From: Myxococcales bacterium
GTDB taxonomy: Bacteria; Myxococcota_A; Polyangia; Nannocystales; Nannocystaceae
DNA length: 64,000 bases
Assembly: GCA_020633315.1 (NCBI GenBank)
Contig: JACKDV010000001.1
Span: 372,001 to 436,000, forward strand
Direction of reading: 5' to 3'
This document shows positions 13,658-24,721 of this stretch, one piece after another. The position numbers were made by a program, and so were the translations under genes. Positions within the stretch are counted from its first letter, which is position 1; each line of letters begins with the position of its first letter. Below the pieces are notes generated by a model that was given only the letters and a program-made list of their open reading frames with translations, was not told where the DNA came from and ran no database searches.

Positions 13658-15376
13658 GTGGTGTCACGGACCCTCGGGCAGTACCAGCTCGTCCAGCGGA
13701 TCGGCCAGGGGGGCATGGCCGAGGTGTGGATGGGCCGCCGCAGTTCCGTGGGGCGGGCCAGCAAGACCGTCGCGATCAAGCTGATGTCGCCGCGGGTGGC
13801 CCGTGAGCCCCGCTACCGCCGCATGTTCCTCGAGGAGGCGCGGCTGTCGATGCTGATGAGCCACTCCAACGTGGTGCAGGTGTTCGACGCCGGCGAGGAG
13901 GCGGGGCGCCTCTACATCGTGATGGAGTGGGTCGACGGCATGGACCTGGCGAGGCTGTGCGAGCTGCGGCGTCGGGCCGGCGCCCCGTGGCCGCCGCGAC
14001 TGTCCGCCTATGTGATCGGGGAGGTGCTGCGGGGGCTCGCCTACGCCCACTGCTTCATGCACGAGGGCCAGCGCCTGTGCGTGGTCCATCGCGACGTCTC
14101 GCCCCACAACGTGCTGGTGAGCACCTCGGGCGAGGTGAAGATCGCCGACTTCGGCGTGGCCCGGCTGACCCACGAGGAGACCTCGGGCCTGCACATCAAG
14201 GGCAAGCTGCGCTACATGGCGCCCGAGCACCTCGCCGGGCGCAGCCGCGAGCCCACGGTGGACCTGTTCGGGGTGGGGGCGGTGCTCCATGAGCTACTCG
14301 AGGGCTCCCGCTTCCGTGACGAGGCCGACGAGATCGATCTGTACGGCCAGATCATGTCGGGTCGGATGCCGCCGCTGAGCGTGCCGCAGCCCTCCGAGCT
14401 GGCGTCGCTGCGGGAGGGGCTGCTGCGGCCCGATCCGCGGCAGCGCATTCCCAGCGCCGAGCGGGCGCTCGAGTACCTGGCGGCGTGGGCGGGCTACCGC
14501 AACGCCGCGGGAGAGCTGGCCCGACTGGCTCGCGATGCGATGGGCGTGGCGGTGCCGCGCTCGGGGATGGTGTCGGCGCCCTCGGACGAGGGCATGGATG
14601 CGCTGGGCGAGACCGCGGTGCTGGGCGAGCCCACCCGCACCTCGAGCCCCACGCCTCGCCCGGCGGCGGAGCCATCGCTGGTCGTTGTGATGGGGGCAGG
14701 GCCGGCGTCGGGATCGAGGGGACGGCGGGCGATCCTCGGGTGGAGCGTGGGGCTGGGGGCGGCGGGGCTGCTGGGGGCGCTCGGGGTGCTGCTGCTGCGT
14801 CGCGGGGACGAGACGGAGCGGGGAGGGGAGCCTTCGCCGGGAGCCGAGCCGGCGAGCTCGGCCGATCCGTCGGAGCCCGCCGAAGCGCTCGGAGGCTCGG
14901 GCCCCGAGCCCTCGACGGGCCCCGAGCCCTCGACGGGCCCCGAGCCCTCGACAGGGCCCCCGAGCACGCCGCCCTCCACCGGACCCGACTCCACCGCATC
15001 GAGCGCGGAGGGGCAGGGGACCGGCCCGATGGACGCGGACGGAGGCGAGCTCGCCGACGCCACCGGGAGCGATTCCCAGGGCCTCGCCGACACCCAGGCT
15101 TCCGCATCGGCTCCGGCCCCCGCGCGCAAGCCCCACGGCAGCGCCACCATCGAGCTCCGGCTCCGTAGCCCTCTGCGCACCGCGCAGGTCCGCTTCGGCC
15201 GCGGCAAGCCCGTGGTCGTCGCGCCCCGAGCCGAGCTCACGGTTCCGGCCGGCCGCCCGATGCTCTACTGGAAGCCCGCCGAGGGCGACGTGTGGATCGA
15301 GGGCAAGCGCTTCCGCCTCGAGGCGGGTCGCCGCTACTCGATCCGCCTCACCACCACCGGCCCCCTGCTCGAGTAG
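13658..15376 (+). CDS. Membrane Ser/Thr protein kinase
   Basis: The N-terminal 290 residues form a Hanks-type kinase: glycine loop GQGGMAEV (16-23), VAIK Lys41, catalytic HRDVSPHN (HRD 144-146) and DFG 164-166. The HRDVSPHN variant is common in myxobacterial kinases. A single membrane helix (about residues 357-382) follows. After it comes a Ser/Pro/Glu-rich linker containing three tandem GPEPST units, and then a C-terminal beta-rich domain (residues about 500-571). That layout places the kinase in the cytoplasm and a small sensor or wall-facing domain outside. A second GTG three bases downstream is an alternative start. The signal is unknown; the gene follows a murein hydrolase, so cell-wall sensing is a guess. 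Confidence 0.92.
   Translation: MVSRTLGQYQLVQRIGQGGMAEVWMGRRSSVGRASKTVAIKLMSPRVAREPRYRRMFLEEARLSMLMSHSNVVQVFDAGEEAGRLYIVMEWVDGMDLARLCELRRRAGAPWPPRLSAYVIGEVLRGLAYAHCFMHEGQRLCVVHRDVSPHNVLVSTSGEVKIADFGVARLTHEETSGLHIKGKLRYMAPEHLAGRSREPTVDLFGVGAVLHELLEGSRFRDEADEIDLYGQIMSGRMPPLSVPQPSELASLREGLLRPDPRQRIPSAERALEYLAAWAGYRNAAGELARLARDAMGVAVPRSGMVSAPSDEGMDALGETAVLGEPTRTSSPTPRPAAEPSLVVVMGAGPASGSRGRRAILGWSVGLGAAGLLGALGVLLLRRGDETERGGEPSPGAEPASSADPSEPAEALGGSGPEPSTGPEPSTGPEPSTGPPSTPPSTGPDSTASSAEGQGTGPMDADGGELADATGSDSQGLADTQASASAPAPARKPHGSATIELRLRSPLRTAQVRFGRGKPVVVAPRAELTVPAGRPMLYWKPAEGDVWIEGKRFRLEAGRRYSIRLTTTGPLLE
14899..14956 (+). repeat. 18-bp tandem repeat in kinase linker (about 3 copies)
   Basis: Three near-identical copies of ggccccgagccctcgac-type sequence encode GPEPST units in the disordered extracytoplasmic linker. 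Confidence 0.8.
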
Positions 15377-15752
15377 CCGGCTCGAGGTCGATTCGCGTCA
15401 CGCGAGCGCCGAGCTCGGTCGCGTGACGCCGGCTCGCGCCCGGCTGGATCCCACGCAGGCGCACGCATTGGCGGCGGAATTCCTCCGCGCCTGAATTCCC
15501 GTCCACTGTCCGTATGGCGCCCTCGCCATCGTGACAGCTACGCGTGCGTCTCCTGGTGTCTTGTTCAGGTGGGCAAAGCTCCGCATGCCGCCAATCGCCC
15601 GAATTCTTGCGATCGCGGGCGCGAAGCGGCCATTGGCGTCGATCGAGGGGGTAGGCCTCATGGCCTCTTACTGAACGAATTCGCAAGAATGCGATCGCGA
15701 AAAACTTTTAGAATCCAGAAGAAAATGCTTCCTAAAGATCCACTCAATGGAA
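15377..15752. other. Non-coding region with inverted repeats and AT-rich patch
   Basis: No convincing gene is seen. A 9-bp perfect hairpin (GTCACGCGA 15397-15405, TCGCGTGAC 15419-15427) follows the kinase stop and may aid termination, though no T run follows. ATTCTTGCGA (15604-15613) recurs inverted as TCGCAAGAAT (15681-15690), both beside gaattc and gcgatcgcg. Positions about 15660-15760 are clearly AT-richer than the surroundings and include a TAGAAT (15709-15714). A minus frame (15398-15661) is open, but its composition is unconvincing. Confidence 0.5.
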
Positions 15753-15758
15753 TACAGT
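15753..15758 (+). promoter_or_regulatory. Possible -10 box (TACAGT) for the structured leader
   Basis: TACAGT sits at the end of the AT-rich patch. The -35 region is weak (TTCCTA at 15729-15734, 18 bases away). Transcription from here would begin just before the nested hairpin at 15786. Confidence 0.35.
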
Positions 15759-15785
15759 GACGCGGCCTAATCGAGGCGTCTCCAT

Positions 15786-15843
15786 CGACACGAATCCAAG
15801 GGTGTCTGGATCCCGTTGGCAGGGATCCAGGGCCTTCGTGTCG
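15786..15843 (+). ncRNA. Nested-hairpin element, candidate RNA leader or small RNA
   Basis: An outer perfect 9-bp stem (CGACACGAA 15786-15794 with TTCGTGTCG 15835-15843) encloses an inner perfect 9-bp stem (CTGGATCCC 15806-15814 with GGGATCCAG 15822-15830) on a 7-base loop. The internal loop is asymmetric, 11 bases against 4. The element lies 145 bases upstream of the MerR-like gene and downstream of a possible promoter. No known RNA family is recognised. Confidence 0.4.
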
Positions 15844-15877
15844 CTCCCAGCCCGGGGACGCTCGCCATCGGGGCTTC

Positions 15878-15887
15878 GGTGATCACC
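15878..15887. promoter_or_regulatory. 10-bp palindrome GGTGATCACC upstream of MerR-like gene
   Basis: This perfect palindrome lies 101 bases before the MerR-like start. It could be an autoregulatory operator, but one site alone is weak evidence. Confidence 0.25.
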
Positions 15888-15987
15888 ACCTCCGCAACCT
15901 CGCTCGCTTCGGCTGCACCTCGCTCGCTCCTCCTCTCGGCGCTCCCGCGCTGTCTTCTTCTTCCTCCTCGTTTCCCGCTCCCCCGCG

Positions 15988-16533
15988 ATGCAGGTCGCGC
16001 TCACCGAAGCTCAGGTCCGTGAGATCGAGCAGACCAACCCCCACGGGCTGACCTCCCAGGAGCTCGTCGGCGTGTTCGAGACGCACGCCGTCAAGTTCAG
16101 CGAGGCCACGCTGCGCAAGTACGTGCAGCTCGGCCTCGTCCCGCGCAGCCGCCGGGTGGGGCGCAAGGGCAAGCACCTCGGCTCCCGCGGGGTGTACCCG
16201 GTCCGAGCCGTCCGCCGCATCAACACGATCAAGCGCTTGATGGCCGAGCGCTACACCATCGAAGAGATCCAGGCCCGCTTCCTCACCTTCAAGGACAACA
16301 TCGAGACCCTCGACGAGGCCCTCTCCGAGCTGACGCGCCTGTTCGACGAGCGCATCGCCGAGCAGCCGCCCTCGCCGACCCGCGACCGCCTCGGTCGCGA
16401 GCTGGAGTCGATCAAGAAGGTCGCCGACCAGCTGCTGACCGGGGTCCATCGCCTGGAGAAGCTGATCGTCTCCTCCGGCGACCAGGCCCGACCCCGCGGT
16501 GGCGGGGCGGCCAGCCCCACCGAGCTCCTCTAG
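15988..16533 (+). CDS. MerR-like helix-turn-helix regulator
   Basis: This 181-residue protein has a MerR-type winged helix: LTSQELVGVFETHAVKFSEATLRKYVQLGLVP resembles the first helix-turn-helix, and VYPVRAVRRINTIKRLMAERYTIEEIQARF resembles the second helix pair. A helical region (SELTRLFDERIAEQ and GRELESIKKVADQLLTGVHRLEKLIV) probably forms the dimer coiled coil. No Cys-rich metal site or drug-binding domain is present, so the input signal is not evident. The ATG is the first plausible start and has no strong ribosome site, sitting after a pyrimidine-rich stretch. It lies next to a sigma-region-4 protein gene on the same strand, 224 bases apart. Confidence 0.8.
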   Translation: MQVALTEAQVREIEQTNPHGLTSQELVGVFETHAVKFSEATLRKYVQLGLVPRSRRVGRKGKHLGSRGVYPVRAVRRINTIKRLMAERYTIEEIQARFLTFKDNIETLDEALSELTRLFDERIAEQPPSPTRDRLGRELESIKKVADQLLTGVHRLEKLIVSSGDQARPRGGGAASPTELL

Positions 16534-16757
16534 CCCGACCGCCCGGCCGCGGCCCACCACGCCGCCCCGGGCTCCTCGCACCGCCGCTGCCTTCGACTTG
16601 GCCTCACCGACCTGGCTTCTGCCCGAACCTGGCTTCGCTCCCGACCGAGCCCTTCGACTCCCGACTGACCTTGCCGTTCCTTCTCGCTCTCTTCCGTTCC
16701 CGAGACCCACGACCACGACCCGCGACGACCGCGACCGCTCAACCGCCCAGGGACATC

Positions 16758-17255
16758 ATGCTCAAGTACGATCCAGACACCACCGCAGAGCCCACCACGC
16801 CGGACGAGGAGCCCATGCTGCTCCCCGATCCCCAGCCGATCGTCCGCCGGCCCAAGGCCAAGACGATCGCGATGAAGCGCCTCACCAAGGAGGAGCTCCG
16901 CATCGGGGCGCTGCTGTACCCCGAGCGCAGCTACTGGCGCCCCAGCTCCCGGGGCGAGTGCGCCAACGTGGCGCGTCCCTGCCCCTACGTGAGCTGCAAG
17001 TACCACCTGTACATCGACGTCAACCCGAGCACCGGCAGCATCAAGGTGAACTTCCCCGACCGCGAGGTCTGGGAGCTCAAGGAGAGCTGCGCCCTCGACG
17101 TGGCCCAGCAGGGCGGCATCACCCTCGAGGAGGTCGGCGAGATCCTCAACCTCACTCGCGAGCGGATCCGTCAGGTGGAGGTGCGTGGCCTCATGAAGCT
17201 GCGCGAGGCCGGCGGCGAGGAGCTGCTCACCTACCTGGCCAAGCAGGATCAGTGA
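16758..17255 (+). CDS. Cys-containing sigma-70 region 4-like DNA-binding protein
   Basis: The 165-residue protein ends in a sigma-70 region 4 helix-turn-helix (ITLEEVGEILNLTRERIRQVE at about 121-141), the part of a sigma factor that binds the -35 box. It has no region 2, so it cannot act as an ordinary sigma factor. Residues 68-111 hold four cysteines (C68, C75, C80, C111) around ECANVARPCPYVSCKYHLYI, which could bind zinc or an iron-sulphur cluster. Similar region-4-only proteins are, from memory, widespread in deltaproteobacteria and poorly described. The ATG at 16758 is supported by AGGGA four bases upstream. A transcriptional co-regulator role is inferred. Confidence 0.82.
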   Translation: MLKYDPDTTAEPTTPDEEPMLLPDPQPIVRRPKAKTIAMKRLTKEELRIGALLYPERSYWRPSSRGECANVARPCPYVSCKYHLYIDVNPSTGSIKVNFPDREVWELKESCALDVAQQGGITLEEVGEILNLTRERIRQVEVRGLMKLREAGGEELLTYLAKQDQ

Positions 17256-17544
17256 CGGAGGCGGTCGGGTCGTCGTGCCCGTCCGCGGGCACGGCGTTGC
17301 GGCGCGTGGGTCCTTCCGATGACGGAGGGCCCCCGGGCCGCAGCGTCGCGCTCCTCGTCCGGTGAGCAGCCACCCTCGCCGAACCCACGAATCGAGCGCT
17401 CGTCGCGGCTGCGGCGGGCGCTTCCTTCGTTGGGGGGCACCGGCCGCGAGATCTCGTCGATCCCGGCACCGTGCGCGTTCCCTCGTGCTCCTCGCAGACC
17501 GTCGGCCGCCCCTCGGCACCGCGTCGCGCGGGTTGCGGGCGCCC
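17256..17544 (+). other. Intergenic region before purH
   Basis: No gene, repeat or RNA is recognised; the open frames here look like GC-driven shadows. Confidence 0.6.
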
Positions 17545-17572
17545 TTGACCCACGCGAGGGCCCCACGATACG
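17545..17572 (+). promoter_or_regulatory. purH promoter, near-leaderless
   Basis: TTGACC (17545-17550) is followed after 16 bases by GATACG (17567-17572), and the purH GTG comes 8 bases later. The -10 match is imperfect. No purine riboswitch or PurR-type box is apparent. Confidence 0.5.
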
Positions 17573-17580
17573 CGGCCGGC

Positions 17581-19179
17581 GTGTCCACGCCCATCCGCAT
17601 CCGCCGTGCGCTGGTCTCGGTCAGCGACAAGTCCAACCTCGACCGCCTGGCCAAGATGCTCGTGGACTGCAAGGTGGAGGTGCTCTCCACCGGCGGCACC
17701 TACCGGGCGCTGAGCGAGCTGGGAGTCGCGGTCGAGAAGGTGAGCGACTACACCGGCGCGCCCGAGATCCTGGGCGGGCGGGTCAAGACCCTGCACCCGC
17801 GGATCCACGGCGGGATCCTGGCCGCGCCCACGGCCGAGCACGACGCCGAGCGCGAGCGCCACGACATCCCGGCCATCGATCTGGTGGTGGTCAACCTCTA
17901 TCCCTTCCGCGAGGTGGTCGCGGATCCGGGCTGCGACCTGGCGCGTGCGGTGGAGAACATCGACATCGGTGGGCCCACCATGGTGCGCGCCGCGGCCAAG
18001 AACGCGGCGCGGGTGGCCGTGATCGTCGATCCGGCCGACTACGAGCGAGTGGCGGCGGCCCTGGTCGAGCACGACGGGGCCGTGCCGCAGTCGCTGCGCC
18101 GCGAGCTGGCCCGCAAGGCCTTCGCCCACACCGCGGCCTACGACGCCGCGATCGCCAGCTACCTCGCCGGCCAGGCTCAGGACGAGCCGGGAGAGTCGGG
18201 GGCCGACGCGGCGCCGCCCGTGTTCTTCACCGGCGGCGCGCGCCAGGGCACGCTGCGCTACGGCGAGAACCCGCACCAGGAGGCGGGCCTGTACGAGGTG
18301 ATCGGCGAGGCGGGCGAGGCCCCGGGGCTGCCGCGCGCCATCGTCCACCAGGGCAAGGCGCTCAGCTACAACAACCTGCTCGACGCCGACGCGGCGCTGG
18401 CCATCATCCGTGATCTCCAGCCCATGGGGCTGGCGGCGGCGGTGTTCAAGCACGCCTCGCCCTGCGGCGCGGCGGTGGGGCGGCCCGGCGACTCCCTGGC
18501 CGAGGTGTACCGCCGCGCCCGCGAGGCCGATGCCGAGAGCGCGTTCGGGGGCATCGTGTCGCTGAGCACCGAGGTCGACGCGGCCACGGCCGAGCTGCTG
18601 GCCGAGACCTTCATCGAGGTCGTGATCGCCCCGGGCTACGCCGCGGCGGCCCGCGAGCTGCTGGCCCGCAAGAAGAACCTGCGGGTGCTGGAGCTGCCCG
18701 GAATGTTCGCGTCGGGACCGTCGCCGTGGCGCGTGCGCTCGGTGGCCGGCGGCGTGCTGGTGCAGCGCGAGGACGTGATGCACGTGGGCGCGGCGAAGGC
18801 CCGGGTGGCGACCAAGCGCGCGCCCACCCCCGAGGAGCTCGCCGACCTCGAGATCGCCTGGCGGGTGGCCAAGCACGTGCGCTCCAACGCGATCGTGCTG
18901 GCCAAGGACGGAGTGACCGTGGGCATCGGCGGCGGGCAGACCTCGCGGGTGGAGGCGTCGCGGCAGGCGGCGGGCCGGGCCGGGAAGCTGGCCCAGGGCG
19001 CGGTGCTGGCCTCGGACGGCTTCTTCCCGTTCCGCGACGGCGTGGATGCAGCGGTGGCGGCCGGCGTGCGGGCGGTGATCCAGCCCGGCGGCTCCATGCG
19101 CGACGAGGAGGTGATCGCGGCCGCGGACGAGCACGGCATCGCCATGCTGCTGACCGGGGAGCGCCACTTCCGGCACTGA
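17581..19179 (+). CDS. purH: AICAR transformylase/IMP cyclohydrolase PurH
   Basis: PurH catalyses the last two steps of IMP synthesis, formylating AICAR with 10-formyl-THF and closing the ring. The 532-residue protein has the cyclohydrolase domain (RALVSVSDKSNL, STGGTYRAL, GGRVKTLHPRIHGGIL) and the transformylase domain (RYGENPHQ, KHASPCGAA, ESAFGGIVS, SNAIVLAKDG, PGGSMRDEEVI). The catalytic Lys-His of KHASPCG is present. The GTG start is chosen because it directly precedes TPIRIRRALVSVSDK and lies 8 bases after a -10 box; longer GTG-initiated versions add only unlikely sequence. purD follows 31 bases downstream. Confidence 0.96.
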   Translation: MSTPIRIRRALVSVSDKSNLDRLAKMLVDCKVEVLSTGGTYRALSELGVAVEKVSDYTGAPEILGGRVKTLHPRIHGGILAAPTAEHDAERERHDIPAIDLVVVNLYPFREVVADPGCDLARAVENIDIGGPTMVRAAAKNAARVAVIVDPADYERVAAALVEHDGAVPQSLRRELARKAFAHTAAYDAAIASYLAGQAQDEPGESGADAAPPVFFTGGARQGTLRYGENPHQEAGLYEVIGEAGEAPGLPRAIVHQGKALSYNNLLDADAALAIIRDLQPMGLAAAVFKHASPCGAAVGRPGDSLAEVYRRAREADAESAFGGIVSLSTEVDAATAELLAETFIEVVIAPGYAAAARELLARKKNLRVLELPGMFASGPSPWRVRSVAGGVLVQREDVMHVGAAKARVATKRAPTPEELADLEIAWRVAKHVRSNAIVLAKDGVTVGIGGGQTSRVEASRQAAGRAGKLAQGAVLASDGFFPFRDGVDAAVAAGVRAVIQPGGSMRDEEVIAAADEHGIAMLLTGERHFRH

Positions 19180-19210
19180 TCGCAGCGACGATGCGGGACG
19201 GAGCGGCACG

Positions 19211-20476
19211 ATGAGCACGACGCGGGTGATGATCGTGGGCAACGGCGGACGCGAGCACGCGCTCGCGTGGCGGCTCACGCACGAGGGGCACGAGGTGCTG
19301 GCCGCTCCCGGCCGCGAGGGCTACGGCGACGATGCGCGGCGGCTCGACGTGGACGCCGGGGATCCCGAGGCCCTGGTGGCGCGGGCCCGGGACGAGCGGG
19401 TGGAGCTGGCGGTGGTGGGGCCCGAGCAGCCGCTGGTCGACGGCCTGGCCGATCGCCTGCGCGACGCGGGGATCCCCACCGTGGGCCCCTCGGCCGCGGC
19501 GGCCGAGCTCGAGGGCAGCAAGGCCGCAGCCAAGCGCTTCATGGTCGAGCACGACGTCCCCACCGCGCGCCACGAGACGGTGCGCACCCTGGCCGAGGGG
19601 CTCGCTGCGCTCGAGCGCTTCGAAGCGCCGCCGGTGGTCAAGGCCGACGGCCTGGCTGCGGGCAAGGGCGTGACGGTGGCCGAGACCATGGACGAGGCGC
19701 GCGCGGCCCTGCGCGAGTGCCTGGAGGGCGGCGCCTTCGGGGCGGCGGGGCGCACCGTGGTGCTCGAGCAGCGGCTGCGCGGGCAGGAGGTGAGCCTGTT
19801 CGCGCTCACCGACGGCAGCGCGGCCGCCACCTTCCTGCCCGCGCAGGATCACAAGCGGCTGGGCGAGGGCGACACCGGGCCCAACACCGGCGGGATGGGA
19901 GCCTACGCGCCCGCGCCGATCTACGACGAGGCAGTGGCGGCCAAGGTCCGCAGCCGGATCCTCGCGCCCACCCTCGCGGGCCTGCGCGCGCAGGGGCGCC
20001 CCTTCGTGGGCGTGCTGTTCGTGGGCCTGATGATCGACGACGCGGGCGAGCCCTGGGTGATCGAGTACAACTGTCGCTTCGGCGATCCCGAGGTGCAGCC
20101 GCTGCTGTTCGGCCTGCGGGTCCCGCTGCTGCCGCGCCTGCTCGACGCGGCCCACGGTCGCCTGCGCGACGAGGTGCTGCCCGGCGATCCCGCGGCGACC
20201 GTGGTGCTGGCCTCGGCCGGCTACCCTCGCTCGTCGCACGTGGGCGATCGCATCGAGGGCCTGGAGGCGCTCGCAGGCGAGGCCGACGTCAAGGCGTTCC
20301 ACGCCGGCACGCGGCGCGCGGGCGATGCATGGGTCACCGACGGCGGGCGGGTGCTGGGGATCTGCGCGCGGGCGCCCTCGCTGCCGGCCGCGCTCGATCG
20401 GGCCCGCGCCGCCGCCGAGTCGGTGCGCTTCGACGGCGTCCAGATGCGCCGGGACATCGGGGCGCGGGCCCGCTAG
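19211..20476 (+). CDS. purD: Phosphoribosylamine-glycine ligase PurD
   Basis: PurD joins 5-phosphoribosylamine and glycine using ATP to form GAR, the second step of purine synthesis. The 421-residue ATP-grasp enzyme starts with VMIVGNGGREHALAWRL and contains KADGLAAGKGV, NTGGMGAYAP and the metal-binding EYNCRFGDPEVQPLL. It is co-oriented with purH, 31 bases away, so co-transcription is likely. The ATG at 19211 is the natural start; GC-rich shadow frames overlap it. Confidence 0.96.
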   Translation: MSTTRVMIVGNGGREHALAWRLTHEGHEVLAAPGREGYGDDARRLDVDAGDPEALVARARDERVELAVVGPEQPLVDGLADRLRDAGIPTVGPSAAAAELEGSKAAAKRFMVEHDVPTARHETVRTLAEGLAALERFEAPPVVKADGLAAGKGVTVAETMDEARAALRECLEGGAFGAAGRTVVLEQRLRGQEVSLFALTDGSAAATFLPAQDHKRLGEGDTGPNTGGMGAYAPAPIYDEAVAAKVRSRILAPTLAGLRAQGRPFVGVLFVGLMIDDAGEPWVIEYNCRFGDPEVQPLLFGLRVPLLPRLLDAAHGRLRDEVLPGDPAATVVLASAGYPRSSHVGDRIEGLEALAGEADVKAFHAGTRRAGDAWVTDGGRVLGICARAPSLPAALDRARAAAESVRFDGVQMRRDIGARAR

Positions 20477-20506
20477 GCACCCCGCGCTGCCGCACGCGGG
20501 GCGGGG

Positions 20507-20535
20507 CTCGACCCCCCCGGGCTCCGTGATATAGG
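20507..20535 (+). promoter_or_regulatory. Promoter of DUF1015-hisZ-purA operon, leaderless type
   Basis: CTCGAC (20507-20512) and TATAGG (20530-20535) are spaced 17 bases apart. The ATG at 20543 follows 7 bases after the -10 box. Confidence 0.5.
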
Positions 20536-20542
20536 TCCGCCC

Positions 20543-21831
<1,289 letters not shown>

Positions 21832-21835
<4 letters not shown>

Positions 21836-23186
21836 GCGAGCGCGAACAGGCGGCGGGGCAGGCCTCGGCCTTCGGGCGGCCGGGCCCCGCGGCGCCGGCC
21901 GACGAGGGGCGCGCGCCGTCGTGGGCGGCGCTGCCGTGGGGCTCTCGTGATCTGTTGCCGGCGGCGTGCCGGCTGCGACGAGCGCTCACCAGCACGGTGC
22001 TGTCCACCTTCGAGGCCTGGGGCTACGAGCCCGTGGCGACGCCGGCCATCGAGTACTTCGAGGTGCTCGGCCGCGGGCTCTCCGAGGCCGACCGCCGGGG
22101 CTGCGTCCGCTTCATCGCGGCGGGCAGCGGCGAGCTGGTCACCCTGCGCGCCGACGTGACGCCGCAGGTGGCTCGCATGCTGGCGCAGCGCCTGGGGGGC
22201 GAGCTGCCGGCCGACGTGGTGCATCGCTTCAGCTACGCGGCCGAGGTGCTGCGGCAGCCCACCGAGGCCCGGCAGCGCGCCGAGATCCACCAGGTGGGGA
22301 TCGAGCTGGTGGGCGACGGCGATCCGGCGGCCGACGCCGAGCTCGTCGCGCTGGCCGACGCCTCGCTGCGCGCGGCGGGTCTGCGTCGCTTTCGTCTCGA
22401 CCTGGCCCACACCGCGATCGCGCGGGGCCTGCTCGACGGCCTGGGGCTGCCCGAGGCGCGACGGGCCGAGGCCCACGCCCGGCTCGCCCGCAAGGATCGC
22501 GAGGGCCTGGCGCAGGCGCTCGAGCACTACGGCTGCTCCGCCGCGCCGTCGCGGGCCACGGTGGCGCTTTGCGATCTGTTCGGGACGCCGGCGCAGGTGC
22601 TGGCGCGCGCGAGCGAGGTGCTCGCCGGCACCGACGTGGACGAGGCGCTGGGGCAGCTCACCGCCACGCTCGAGCACCTGCGTGCCTTCGGCGACGACGT
22701 GGTCTCGCGGGTGACCCTCGATCTGGGCGAGGCGCGGGGCTTCGACTACTACTCGGGGATCCGCGTGCGGGGCTGGGCCCCGGGCGTGCACCACCCGGTG
22801 GTGCGAGGCGGTCGCTACGACGGGCTGCCGCGGCGCTACGGCGTGCCGCTGCCCGCCACCGGCTTCGCGGTGGACCTCGACGCGCTCGAGGCCGCGCTGC
22901 ACGAGCAGGGCGAGCGGCCGGCGACGGCCGAGCCGCCCGCGGCCCACCTGGTCGCGGTGGCTCCGGGCCCGCTCGCGGCCGAGATTCGCGATCATGCCCA
23001 GCGGCGGGCTCGACGGGCTCGGGTCCGGGGGCATCGCGCGTGGGTGCAGCCAGGGGTGAACCTGGAGCGCGCTCGGACCCTGGCCGAGGCGGCCGGGGCT
23101 GGGCACCTGACCTTCGTGGATGCCCAGGGGGCTACCACGTGGGTCCGCGGCCCCGATGGGTGGGCCGCTGCAGCGGAGGAGACACC

Positions 23187-23190
<4 letters not shown>
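21832..23190 (+). CDS. hisZ: HisZ-like ATP phosphoribosyltransferase regulatory subunit
   Basis: HisZ is a catalytically dead histidyl-tRNA synthetase paralogue that activates the short form of HisG at the first step of histidine synthesis. The 452-residue protein has the class II synthetase core: WGSRDLLPAACR, TLRADVTPQVARM, a motif-2-like HRFSYAAEVLR, and FDYYSGIRVRGW followed by GGRYDGLPRRYG. It lacks a normal HisRS anticodon domain. It starts inside the DUF1015 stop and ends inside the purA start (both ATGA), so translation is coupled. No hisG or other his gene is in this window, so the assignment as a HisG partner rests on family similarity. A different role next to purA is possible. Confidence 0.82.
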
Positions 23191-24479
<1,289 letters not shown>

Positions 24480-24617
24480 CCGGGCGGCCGTACGCTGGGA
24501 ACATCGCCGCCCCTCGATCGGGGATCTTGGGCGTGGACGGGCGAGGAATGCCCGGCCGTGGTCCGAACCGGACCCACTGAAACGCCGTACGGGGCGGTCC
24601 TCGGCCAGACCCTGCGG

Positions 24618-24647
24618 TTGTGCGCCGGAACACGCTTCCCCTATACT
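24618..24647 (+). promoter_or_regulatory. Promoter of the GltJ-like gene
   Basis: TTGTGC (24618-24623) and a good TATACT (24642-24647) are spaced 18 bases apart. The ATG is 74 bases after the -10 box. Confidence 0.45.
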
Positions 24648-24721
24648 CGACCCGCCTCGGTGGGCCAGCAGCCAGACGACGGGCTGACCCCGCCCCACCG
24701 AGCACCCTGGGACGCACGCGA

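Noticed and set aside
15398..15661. Minus-strand frame in the structured intergenic region
   Set aside because: No ribosome site or recognisable motif, and it overlaps inverted repeats that explain the conserved-looking sequence.
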